In this document: positions 42,301 to 50,371 of the stretch, piece after piece
Layout of the letters: each line of letters opens with the position of its first letter
How positions within the stretch are numbered: the first letter of the stretch is position 1
NCBI RefSeq assembly: GCF_900156375.1
Contig: NZ_FTNK01000018.1
Span: 1 to 64,000, forward strand
Direction: 5' to 3'
DNA from: Paenibacillus macquariensis
GTDB lineage: Bacteria; Bacillota; Bacilli; Paenibacillales; Paenibacillaceae
DNA: 64,000 nt
The notes under the pieces: generated by a model
The model's input: only the letters and a program-made list of their open reading frames with translations
Told to the model about the DNA's origin: nothing
The model's database searches: none
Made by a program: the position numbers and the translations under genes

Positions 42301-43551
42301 TTAGAATTTGAAAATATTAATCGTCTTTTGAAGTTGGAAGACAGCCTTATTCATAATCTCCGCTTCTTCAGCCACAGCTTGGATAGTAGACATCTGATCA
42401 TTCATGGATGCAGATACCTGTTGTGTACCGGCTGCAGATTCTTCAGTAATAGCTGAGATATTCTGAATGGATGAAGAAATCTTGTGGGCACTTTCCAACA
42501 TGATGTCGCTTTCATTGGAGAAAGCAGCAATTTGTTCGGATATGTACTGAACACTTAATATTATTTGGGAAAATATTTGTTCAGCCTCAATGATCATTGC
42601 ATTCTGTTGACTCACGATTTCTTCATTGATAAGAATGTTATCAAGGGCTTGCTGTATATCATCTTCTATACTTCTTACTAACCCGAATACTCCCTGCGTG
42701 GACGTTGCTGATTCTTCAGCTAACTTACGCACCTCTTGAGCTACAACAGCAAATCCTCTACCATGTTCTCCAGCACGTGCGGCTTCAATAGATGCATTAA
42801 GAGATAGTAGATTTGTCTGTTCTGCTAAATCAGAAATAGATTTTGTGATTCTGGAAATACGTTTTGCGTTCCTAGATAGGGCATCAATACTTTTGGAAAC
42901 CTGTTGTGTGGCATAAATATTTTTTTTCATGCCTTCAGCTTGTTGGGCAACGGATTCACGACCACTTTCCACGAGTTGAAGTGTGTTTATCGAACGTTCA
43001 TTCATAGCTTTGGTTGAAAGAGTATAATTACTTACCTTTTCTTCAATATCTTGAATGGACTCTGTCATACCTGCAATATCTTGAGAGATTTCATTGGCTC
43101 CGACTGCCAGTTCTTGCGATGAACTTGCAACTTGTGTCATGACTAGCTTAAGTTCCTGATTTTTTTCTGTAATACCGCGACTTGTACCCATGACTTGTTT
43201 CGTTATGCTAGATGCATCATTTAGTATCGTGGTGAGTTTATCAATCATAGTATTGAAGGACTGATTCAATTTGACCATGGAACCTGTCTCACTAGCCCGT
43301 TCTGAAAAGTCACCTTGGGCAATTCGGGTAGTGACGATAGATATCTCATCAAAAGATGATGTTAGCGTTTTCTCAATAAACCGAGAAAGAGGATATGTAA
43401 GTGCTAGAAGTAATGCAATAAGTATAATTCCAACAAAAATCTTTCCAAATACAATAAAGGTAACAAAGACAGGAAGAGAGAATAGGGTAGCAACAAGATA
43501 ACATCCAGCGATAACTTTTTGATGAAGTGGAAGTCTAAATAGCCATGACAT
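42301..43551 (-). CDS. Methyl-accepting chemotaxis-type protein without an extracellular sensor domain
   Basis: 416 residues from ATG 43551 (AAGGAGG 9 bases upstream; ATG 43596 lies before this site). Two close transmembrane helices (about 14-30 and 36-56) leave almost no outside loop. A HAMP (60-110; ARAEGDF-like RIAQGDFSERASETG) and a coiled MCPsignal domain follow, with the highly conserved tip ISDLAEQTNLLSLNASIEAARAGEHGRGFAVVAQEVRKLAEES. It therefore senses something within or near the membrane or through a partner. Two predicted methylation-type regions are not clear. Distinct from the 569-residue 4HB receptor of this window that ends at 58110. Confidence 0.88.
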   Translation of the reverse strand: MSWLFRLPLHQKVIAGCYLVATLFSLPVFVTFIVFGKIFVGIILIALLLALTYPLSRFIEKTLTSSFDEISIVTTRIAQGDFSERASETGSMVKLNQSFNTMIDKLTTILNDASSITKQVMGTSRGITEKNQELKLVMTQVASSSQELAVGANEISQDIAGMTESIQDIEEKVSNYTLSTKAMNERSINTLQLVESGRESVAQQAEGMKKNIYATQQVSKSIDALSRNAKRISRITKSISDLAEQTNLLSLNASIEAARAGEHGRGFAVVAQEVRKLAEESATSTQGVFGLVRSIEDDIQQALDNILINEEIVSQQNAMIIEAEQIFSQIILSVQYISEQIAAFSNESDIMLESAHKISSSIQNISAITEESAAGTQQVSASMNDQMSTIQAVAEEAEIMNKAVFQLQKTINIFKF

Positions 43552-43726
43552 AGCAAACATCCTCCTTATTCCTAATTTATGTAACTTCTTTTTCATATAC
43601 TATCATTATATAGGAGCTAGAGTCTATATATGGGTCTTAATAATTATTGATATAATTGTTGATTCAGGATAGAAGGCCTATTAAGTACCATATCGGTAAC
43701 AATTAAAGCTAAAAATAGACAAAAAA

Positions 43727-43760
43727 AATAGACCGCATGGGATCACCCACGCGGTCTATT
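43727..43760 (-). terminator. Terminator after the PrsA-like gene (minus strand)
   Basis: AATAGACCGCATGGG (43727-43741) with CCCACGCGGTCTATT (43746-43760), loop ATCA; on the minus strand it is followed by a run of T residues (A run at 43719-43728). Confidence 0.9.
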
Positions 43761-43772
43761 AAAGTAAGAATG

Positions 43773-44927
43773 TTATTTTTCTGTCTTAGCTGGTGTTTCT
43801 GTAGTCGGAGCTACTTCTTCTTTAACTAATGTGTTTTTAATATCAGCTTTTTCTTTAAGAGTAGCTAACCAAGTAGAAGATAACTTTGTAATTTGTTGAC
43901 TTGTTAACAGTTCTTTAATCTCTGTTGTTTTCTCTTCTAAAGTTGCTTTATGTGCATCTTTGTGATCTGTTGCTTTAATGATATGGAATCCACCAGCTGA
44001 TTTGACAACACCACTAAGTTTGCCTTTGTCTAAAGCAAATGCTGCATTTTCGAAATCTTCATCCCCAACGGCACCGCGAGCGAAGAAATCCATGTCTCCA
44101 CCTTTGTCTTTGGAATTGGTATCCAAAGATTTAGCTTTGGCAAGGGTAGCGAAATCCGCTCCACCTTCAAGTTCCTTCAAGATACTTTCAGCTTCTTCTT
44201 TGGTAGCAACTAGAATGTGGGATACTCGTACTTGTTCTGCTGTATCAAATGCACCGACATTTTCTTCGAAATATTTCTTGATGTCTGCATCAGTGATCTT
44301 CACTTGTGGCTCAACTAATTTACGAATTTTAACCTGTACATTCATTTCTTTCTTAAGGTCTTCCAAAGTCATACCAGCTTGGGTAAGAGCTTGATTGAAT
44401 GCATCCTCAGTTCCAAGACTCTTCTTGAGAGAATCCAGTTCCTTCGTTAGATCTGCATCTGTAATCGTGATCTTAGCTTTCGTAACTTCTTGGTCAATAA
44501 GTTCTTCTGTAATGAGATTATCTAGTGTTTGAGCACCACCAATGGTAACCAATTGGCTATACAGCTTGTCCTTTGTGATTTTAACGCCATTCACAGTAGC
44601 GACAGCCTCATTGCTACCACCGTTAAATGGTGGTTTAATAAGAACGATTACAAGTGCTACAGCAAGTACAAGCGAAAGACCCATCCATAGATTACGTTTA
44701 CTGTTTGATGGTGGAACAGGAGCAGATGCATTGTCTAACGGATCCTGAGCATCTAGAGGTTGAGCAACAATCTCCTCTGTCAATTCAAGTGGTTCTGAAG
44801 TTGTAATTGTCGTTGGTTCGCTTAATACAACTTCACTTTCAATGTTTGTATTATTGTCTAAGTTTGATTCCTCGGGTTTTCCTTCGAATGGTTCATTTCC
44901 TGGATTCCCTAATTGTTTGTCAGTCAT
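43773..44927 (-). CDS. Membrane-anchored PrsA/SurA-like peptidyl-prolyl isomerase
   Basis: 384 residues. An acidic cytosolic N-terminus of about 75 residues (MTDKQLGNPGNEPFEGKPEE), one transmembrane helix (near 80-100, LWMGLSLVLAVALVIVLI), then an outside region: SurA-like N-domain (NEAVATVNGVKITKDKLYSQL) and a parvulin PPIC domain (about 220-315; VRVSHILVATKEEAESILKELEGGADFATLAKAKSLD, GGDMDFFARGAV, GFHIIKATDH). It helps fold exported proteins. Unlike B. subtilis PrsA it has no lipobox and is anchored by a helix. The C-terminal TTETPAKTEK is low complexity. Divergent from selD. Confidence 0.87.
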   Translation of the reverse strand: MTDKQLGNPGNEPFEGKPEESNLDNNTNIESEVVLSEPTTITTSEPLELTEEIVAQPLDAQDPLDNASAPVPPSNSKRNLWMGLSLVLAVALVIVLIKPPFNGGSNEAVATVNGVKITKDKLYSQLVTIGGAQTLDNLITEELIDQEVTKAKITITDADLTKELDSLKKSLGTEDAFNQALTQAGMTLEDLKKEMNVQVKIRKLVEPQVKITDADIKKYFEENVGAFDTAEQVRVSHILVATKEEAESILKELEGGADFATLAKAKSLDTNSKDKGGDMDFFARGAVGDEDFENAAFALDKGKLSGVVKSAGGFHIIKATDHKDAHKATLEEKTTEIKELLTSQQITKLSSTWLATLKEKADIKNTLVKEEVAPTTETPAKTEK

Positions 44928-45184
44928 TTACTTAAATCCCCCTTTAATATATGCGCACTTACTAGATACCAGTGTATCAGAAGTTTCAGATTCAATCCTT
45001 AAGAGTTTATAAAAAAGTTAGATATTTTTTTAAGGGTATTTTAATTTTACAGATCCTAATCCTAATAGACTTAGGGAGATGGTGTCCTTATAATGAAGGG
45101 ATAATGTACAAGTGTGTTTCAGAGGAAATATTTCAGCATAAAACAGTTTGGGTTAGTGCTTTTTTTCAAATAGAGAGGATGATT

Positions 45185-46231
45185 ATGATGACAGATCAAA
45201 TCAAGCTTACTGCTTATTCAACAAAAGGAGGATGCGGCTGTAAGATTGGACCTGCTGATTTAGCAGAAGTACTTCGTACACTTCCATCTACTGAGAACAA
45301 TCCCAATCTATTGGTTGGTCTTAATACAAGTGATGATGCAGGCGTGTACCGTATTAGTGATGAACTTGCACTGGTTCAAACTGTCGACTTCTTCACACCG
45401 ATTGTTGATGATCCGTATTCCTTCGGGCAAATTGCTGCAGCTAATGCGATCAGTGATATATATGCGATGGGTGGTAAACCATTGACGGCACTTAATATCG
45501 TGGCATTTCCTATTTCTGTACTGGATAAACAAGTACTATCAGATATTCTCCGTGGTGCTGCAGATAAACTGAAAGAAGCGGGTGTGACACTTGTTGGTGG
45601 ACATTCGATTGATGATAAAGAGCCTAAATTCGGACTTGCTGTTACGGGATTAGTCCATCCGGACAGGATTCGGACCAATGCAGGAGCCAAGCCGGGGGAT
45701 GTCCTAATCCTTACGAAGCCCATTGGAGTAGGTATTCTTACGACGTCATTAAAGAATGATAAACTAAGCGAAGATGAGATAATTCGACTCACAGAAATCA
45801 TGTCAACGCTGAATAAAACAGCTGCTGAAGTGATGGATTCTTATGATGTACATGCTTGTACGGACGTTACAGGTTTTGGGTTGCTTGGACATACTTCAGA
45901 AATGGCAAAAGGCAGTGGTACAGGAATTGTCATTTTGAAAAATAATGTGCCAGTGCTTCCCCGTGTAAGGGAATTAGCTTTAGAGGGTAAGGTTCCTGGT
46001 GGCACGAAGAATAACCATGCTTATTTACAAGGATCAGTTACTTATCCCGAGGCGATGGATATGATTGATCAGTGGATTTTATGCGATGCCGTCACATCCG
46101 GGGGTCTTCTTATCTCTGTTCCTGAGGAACAAGGAGATCATTTGTTGGCTGAACTAATTGAAAATGGCGTTGAAGCAAGTCGTATTGGTCACGTCGTCTC
46201 AGTTCATCCGGGACATATTACTGTAGAATAA
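45185..46231 (+). CDS. selD: Selenide, water dikinase (selenophosphate synthetase), Cys form
   Basis: 348 residues from ATG 45185 (GAGAGG 6 bases upstream; ATG 45188 is equally possible). Makes selenophosphate from selenide and ATP. Active-site KGGCGCKIGP places Cys17 and Lys20 exactly as in E. coli SelD; both are standard codons, so this is not the selenocysteine form. TSDDAGVYRI, VDFFTPIVDDPYSFGQIAAANAISDIYAMGG, LVGGHSIDDKEPKFGLAVTG and ACTDVTGFGLLGH are the ATP/metal signatures. Followed after 29 bases by mnmH, so selenophosphate probably feeds tRNA 2-selenouridine; no selA/selB nearby. An upstream in-frame extension to 44972 is not coding. Confidence 0.93.
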   Translation: MMTDQIKLTAYSTKGGCGCKIGPADLAEVLRTLPSTENNPNLLVGLNTSDDAGVYRISDELALVQTVDFFTPIVDDPYSFGQIAAANAISDIYAMGGKPLTALNIVAFPISVLDKQVLSDILRGAADKLKEAGVTLVGGHSIDDKEPKFGLAVTGLVHPDRIRTNAGAKPGDVLILTKPIGVGILTTSLKNDKLSEDEIIRLTEIMSTLNKTAAEVMDSYDVHACTDVTGFGLLGHTSEMAKGSGTGIVILKNNVPVLPRVRELALEGKVPGGTKNNHAYLQGSVTYPEAMDMIDQWILCDAVTSGGLLISVPEEQGDHLLAELIENGVEASRIGHVVSVHPGHITVE

Positions 46232-46260
46232 TAATGAAGTACTAAGGGAGACGAAAATCA

Positions 46261-47307
46261 TTGTTCCAAGACATTACAATAGAAGAACTACTATTGCTAC
46301 AACAAAAAAATGAGATAACGTTGATCGATGTTAGATCACCTTCTGAATTTCGTGATGCAACAATTCCCGGAAGTCTGAATATACCTGTATTTGATGATGC
46401 TGAAAGGGCAGAAATAGGAACACTGTATAAACAAGTAAGTTCTCAATCTGCGAAAGACCGAGGCCTAGAGGTGATGTCCGCTAAACTTCCAGACTTTGTA
46501 AGAAAATTTGGTGAGATTGAAGGTGGTAAAGCAGTCTTTTGCTGGCGAGGTGGTATGCGGAGTAGAACAACAGCTACTGTACTTTCACTCATGGATATTC
46601 AAGTATATCGTCTAACAGGTGGCGTGCGTGCCTATCGTAAATGGGTGGTAGAATCGCTAGAGAATTGTCACTTTGAACCGGAAGCAATTGTTATCCAAGG
46701 TCATACCGGTACAGGGAAAACGGCGATTCTGAAACGTCTGCAAGAAGAGGGTTATCCAGTCATGGATTTAGAAGGAATGGCGAATCATCGGGGTTCAATT
46801 TTTGGTGATATTGGACTTCATTCTCATAACCAAAAAACATTTGACGCATTGCTCCTCCAAAGTATTAATAAATTACAAAATGCTCCCTATGTGCTAATAG
46901 AAGAGGAAAGCAAACGGATTGGAAAAGTGGTGCTTCCCAGTTTCTTAGTATCTAAGAAGGAACAAGGTGTCGTAATTACGATTGATATGCAGATGCGTGA
47001 ACGTGTAAAACAGATTATTACGGATTATGAACCACTTAAGCATAAAGCGGAATGCCTACAAGCATTTCAAATGATGAAGGGAAGAATTCACATCCCTATT
47101 GCTAAGGAAATCGAGTCGGCAATGCAAGCGGATGAGTATAATACCGCCGTTCAGTTATTATTAGAAAATTATTATGATCCGAGGTATGATCACGCTTTTC
47201 AACAGTATAAGTCTAATGATACAATAGGTATTAGTGCTAATGATGTAGAAGAAGCCGTTAGCTATATTAAAAAATACCTTGAACACAGGGAGCTTAGCCA
47301 TACGTGA
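46261..47307 (+). CDS. mnmH: tRNA 2-selenouridine synthase
   Basis: 348 residues from TTG 46261 (GGGAG about 11 bases upstream). Replaces sulfur of 2-thiouridine at wobble position 34 by selenium. The rhodanese domain has the catalytic Cys94 in AVFCWRGGMRS with LIDVRSPSEFRDATIPGSLNIP; a P-loop GHTGTGKT (147-154) follows in a second domain (VYRLTGGVRAYRKWV, MANHRGSIFG). This matches MnmH/SelU/YbbB in order and length. selD lies directly upstream; together they form the selenouridine trait. Overlaps the AI-2E family gene by a few bases at its end. Confidence 0.92.
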   Translation: MFQDITIEELLLLQQKNEITLIDVRSPSEFRDATIPGSLNIPVFDDAERAEIGTLYKQVSSQSAKDRGLEVMSAKLPDFVRKFGEIEGGKAVFCWRGGMRSRTTATVLSLMDIQVYRLTGGVRAYRKWVVESLENCHFEPEAIVIQGHTGTGKTAILKRLQEEGYPVMDLEGMANHRGSIFGDIGLHSHNQKTFDALLLQSINKLQNAPYVLIEEESKRIGKVVLPSFLVSKKEQGVVITIDMQMRERVKQIITDYEPLKHKAECLQAFQMMKGRIHIPIAKEIESAMQADEYNTAVQLLLENYYDPRYDHAFQQYKSNDTIGISANDVEEAVSYIKKYLEHRELSHT

Positions 47308-48344
47308 TGACATCATTTAAAGAATCACTCCAAAGTCCAGCAGTAAAAAGAATAGTCGTTCTGTTAACGCTAGTCTTGGCGCTTTACGCATTTAGAAGTA
47401 TGATGAACCTTTTATTAATCACGTTTATCATTACATATCTGGTCAATCGTGTTCATTCATTCCTTACCAAGAACATTACGAAACGTTTTAAGATTAAAGG
47501 TATTGTAATCGTTGTGATTCTATATGCACTGGTTCTGACCGTCTTAACAGTTGGTACAATTAAATATGCACCTAAGCTGATATCACAGTTGAATGATCTC
47601 GTGCAGCAAGTAATAGCATTTTATAGTAAGCCCTTTGAACCAACGGATAATAAACTGATGAACTATCTCATGGAATCAGCTCGTAAGATTGATGTAGCTA
47701 GTTATGTGGATCAGGGCTGGGACCTTATCGTGAAGACGATTTCTAACATTGGTACGTGGAGCTTTAACATTGGGATCGCGCTTATTATGAGCCTATTTTT
47801 CATGTTAGAGAAGGAGAATGTTACGCAGTTCAGCAAGAAATTTAAGGATAGCAAATTTTCTTATTTCTATGATGAATTAGCTTATTTCGGGAAGAAGTTT
47901 GTATTCTCATTCGGCAAAGTGATTGAAGTACAATTCTTGATCGCGATCATTAACTGTCTTATTTCAACAATGTTTCTCTGGTTCATGGGATTTCCCAACT
48001 TATTTGCTCTTTCGATCATGATCTTTCTATTGGGGTTAGTTCCCGTCGTCGGTGTCTTCGTCTCATTAGTGCCTTTGTGTGCGATTGCATTCAAAATTGG
48101 TGGTGTCATAAAAGTGGTTTATGTTCTTATTATGGTGGCAGGATTACATGCTTTTGAAGCTTATTTTATGAATCCCAAATTCATGTCCTCCAAAACGCAT
48201 CTGCCAATCTTTTATACATTCACCGTTCTGATTGTGTTCGAACACTTCTTAGGTGTATGGGGACTTATTCTCGGAGTACCAATCTTCATGTTCGCTCTGG
48301 ATTTACTAGAAGTACCGGTGTCAGCTCCTGAGAAGAAGAAATGA
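47307..48344 (+). CDS. AI-2E/PerM-family transporter-like membrane protein
   Basis: 345 residues from ATG 47307 (GTG 47304 adds one residue and overlaps the mnmH stop by 4 bases). Seven or eight membrane helices; RIVVLLTLVLALYAFRSMMNLLLITFIITYLVNRVHSFL at the N-terminus, a central outside segment ISQLNDLVQQVIAFYSKPFEP, and the C-terminal half with LGLVPVVGVFVSLVPL and LEAYFMNPKFMSSKTHLPIFYTFTVLIVFEHFLGVWGLILGVPIF are typical of PF01594. Members export AI-2 or Na+/H+ or are uncharacterised. Probably cotranscribed with selD-mnmH, without functional link. A terminator follows. Confidence 0.87.
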   Translation: MTSFKESLQSPAVKRIVVLLTLVLALYAFRSMMNLLLITFIITYLVNRVHSFLTKNITKRFKIKGIVIVVILYALVLTVLTVGTIKYAPKLISQLNDLVQQVIAFYSKPFEPTDNKLMNYLMESARKIDVASYVDQGWDLIVKTISNIGTWSFNIGIALIMSLFFMLEKENVTQFSKKFKDSKFSYFYDELAYFGKKFVFSFGKVIEVQFLIAIINCLISTMFLWFMGFPNLFALSIMIFLLGLVPVVGVFVSLVPLCAIAFKIGGVIKVVYVLIMVAGLHAFEAYFMNPKFMSSKTHLPIFYTFTVLIVFEHFLGVWGLILGVPIFMFALDLLEVPVSAPEKKK

Positions 48345-48367
48345 TTATAATTTCAAAGGAAATAACA

Positions 48368-48394
48368 AAAATCCTAACGATGAGTTAGGATTTT
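48368..48394. terminator. Terminator after the selD-mnmH unit
   Basis: AAAATCCTAAC (48368-48378) pairs perfectly with GTTAGGATTTT (48384-48394), loop of 5; T-rich on both strands, so it can also serve the convergent His-rich protein gene. Confidence 0.85.
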
Positions 48395-48416
48395 AAAGTT
48401 TAGGTGGGTAATCAAG

Positions 48417-48875
48417 TTATAGGTGTGAGAAAGTGCCAGGAATCCGTTCATGGTGATTTCCATGTTTGTGATTCAGCACGTTTTTGAGTTTCCCAGGCAA
48501 TTTTTTCTTGATTAGAATGCCTTGTTCTTTACTTATCTTCCCAGACTTGATGGCTGCATCGATTTTCTTGAGTTCAATATCACTTAATTTTTGGATGAAG
48601 GTTTCTTCATTCCATCCCTTTTGTGTTTGCGCGATTTGAACAAGAGTCTTACCCTTCTGCCATTCCTTTAATAAGTCCTGACGTTCCATGCCAAGTAAAT
48701 GAGCTGCATCTTTTGTGATACCACCATGTTGATGATGGTTTCCATGTGGTCTATGATGAGGGGGATCTGTTACAGGAACCGTCTCATCTGCATAAACGAT
48801 TTGTGTTCCGCTCACGATAAGACCAGCCATCATCGTTGATAATGCTAGTGTAGTAAATTTTCTCGTGTAATTCAT
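48417..48875 (-). CDS. Small secreted His-rich protein of unknown function
   Basis: 152 residues. Signal peptide MNYTRKFTTLALSTMMAGLIVSGTQIVYADE with AxA-like cleavage (VYA). The mature protein has two His clusters, PPHHRPHGNHHQHGG near residues 39-53 and NHKHGNHHERI near the C-terminus, flanking a helical segment (HLLGMERQDLLKEWQKGKTLVQIAQTQKGWNEETFIQKL, then ELKKIDAAIKSGKISKEQGILIKKKL) similar to uncharacterised extracellular Bacillales proteins. The His clusters could bind metal; this is inferred. Not in an operon. Confidence 0.75.
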   Translation of the reverse strand: MNYTRKFTTLALSTMMAGLIVSGTQIVYADETVPVTDPPHHRPHGNHHQHGGITKDAAHLLGMERQDLLKEWQKGKTLVQIAQTQKGWNEETFIQKLSDIELKKIDAAIKSGKISKEQGILIKKKLPGKLKNVLNHKHGNHHERIPGTFSHL

Positions 48876-49025
48876 GTTTCATTTCACCTCTTCATACAAT
48901 TGTTTTCCAGAATTAGTATGATCAATCTTTAAGATTTCATGCATAATAGCCTCATCACGCTAATGCATCATTAGATTGTGGATGGGGTAATACATGTATA
49001 ACCTATTGTGAAAGGAGAGTTGGCT

Positions 49026-50114
49026 ATGACTTTTGGCGCACGTATGCTAAAAACAGGGATTGCAGTAACCCTTGCCCTATATCTAAGTTCGTGGCTTGAT
49101 TTAGCCCCTTCTGTTATTGCTGCTGTAGCGGCTATATTTGCAATGCAACCTTCGATTTATCGTTCGTGGCGTTACTTTCTAGATCAACTTCAGACCAACA
49201 CATTGGGTGCGGTTATAGCGATGCTCGCAGGGTATTTTTTCTCAAGTGAACCTATTGCGGTTGGGCTTGTCTGTATTCTAGTTATTATGATTTGTCTAAA
49301 ACTCAATATGGGGGATACAATCGGGTTAACATTGGTTACTGTAATTGCCGTAATGGAGGCATCAGGACAGTGGCAATTCGCTTTGAATCGATTCTCACTT
49401 AGTATTATTGGGATTATCTCGGCCTTTTTAATTAATATATTCGTCATTCCACCGAAACCGAAGCAGCAATTGTATGGACAGATTCATGGTATTTTCGATC
49501 AAATGTCTTTGTTGCTCCGGACATCCATTACAGATGAGATGAAAGAGAATATATTTAAGGATGAAAAGAACAAATTAGAAAGCGACATAAGATTCCTATC
49601 TGATAAATACGTATTATTTGAGGAAGAACACAAGAAGCTAAAGCGGAACTCATTCAATGAAAGCAGGCACTTAGTTGTGTATAAGCAAATGTTTCATTCA
49701 CTGGAAAAAGGTCGAGAAGTTCTAGAAACGATCGAAGATCACTACTTTCAGTCGGAACGAATATCGGATACAGATCAAGCATTCATCGATGAGATTGAAA
49801 TGTTAACTAAATTTCATGAACATATTCTACTCAAGTTCGATCATAAGCTGAAGCCAAATACGACAGACGCTTTATTGACAGAAGAAAGTAGTGATGAATT
49901 TATCAAAGGAACCCTGAAGCATTATATTGAACAAGATGGCAAGGGGTCATATCGATTAGCTATTGTTGCCGCATCGATGTATGATTATGGGCTTCAATTA
50001 AATCGGCTTAATCGACTAGTAGATAACAATCACAGATATGATGAGGATAAAGTCGAGCCCAAATTGATCTCGGGTAGATGGCGGAGTTGGTTAAATAAGT
50101 TTCGGAAAAGATAG
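49026..50114 (+). CDS. Aromatic acid exporter family (FUSC/YgaE-like) membrane protein
   Basis: 362 residues from ATG 49026 (AAAGGAG 8 bases upstream; GTG 49008 overlaps this site). The N-terminal 145 residues hold four to six helices: GARMLKTGIAVTLALYLSSWLDLAPSVIAAVAAIFAMQPSIYRSWRYFLDQLQTNTLGAVIAMLAGYFF is the PF06081 (ArAE_1, aromatic acid exporter) signature. The cytosolic C-terminal half is coiled (HKKLKRNSFNESRHLVVYKQMFHSLEKGREVLETIEDHYF). Family exporters resemble half-size FUSC/AaeB proteins. Substrate unproven. A clear terminator follows. Confidence 0.85.
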   Translation: MTFGARMLKTGIAVTLALYLSSWLDLAPSVIAAVAAIFAMQPSIYRSWRYFLDQLQTNTLGAVIAMLAGYFFSSEPIAVGLVCILVIMICLKLNMGDTIGLTLVTVIAVMEASGQWQFALNRFSLSIIGIISAFLINIFVIPPKPKQQLYGQIHGIFDQMSLLLRTSITDEMKENIFKDEKNKLESDIRFLSDKYVLFEEEHKKLKRNSFNESRHLVVYKQMFHSLEKGREVLETIEDHYFQSERISDTDQAFIDEIEMLTKFHEHILLKFDHKLKPNTTDALLTEESSDEFIKGTLKHYIEQDGKGSYRLAIVAASMYDYGLQLNRLNRLVDNNHRYDEDKVEPKLISGRWRSWLNKFRKR

Positions 50115-50120
50115 AAATAG

Positions 50121-50150
50121 ACTACCTTGATTTCTAAGGTAGTTTTTTTA
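50121..50150 (+). terminator. Terminator after the ArAE-family gene
   Basis: ACTACCTT (50121-50128) pairs with AAGGTAGT (50136-50143), followed by TTTTTTT. Confidence 0.88.
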
Positions 50151-50371
50151 TGGAAAGATGGATTGCTGATCTAAGTAGGAAAATCATACTAATATTAGTT
50201 GAATTATGCTGTAGTTTCCATAATATGTAACGGTAATTTTATGGTGTGGATTGGATTTTATGAAACTTATGAAATATTAATGTACGTGAAGGTGACATAC
50301 ATTTATAATACATAACAAGCTTATAAACCATTGATGCTTATTTCATCAAGAGATCTTAGGGAGGTTTTTTT

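Noticed and set aside
44972..45184. In-frame 71-residue N-terminal extension of SelD
   Set aside because: It has no similarity to SelD, contains the likely promoter region, and the Cys17/Lys20 spacing and a good ribosome binding site fit ATG 45185.
45185..45250. Possible selenocysteine codon in SelD
   Set aside because: The active-site positions read TGC and TGT, with no in-frame TGA, so it is the Cys form.
45376..45801. 141-codon minus-strand ORF
   Set aside because: Antisense to selD without ribosome binding site; product serine-rich and unlike any family.
50115..50371. Purine riboswitch before adenine deaminase
   Set aside because: The conserved junction and loop sequences of the purine aptamer are absent; only A/T-rich DNA and a possible -10 are seen.
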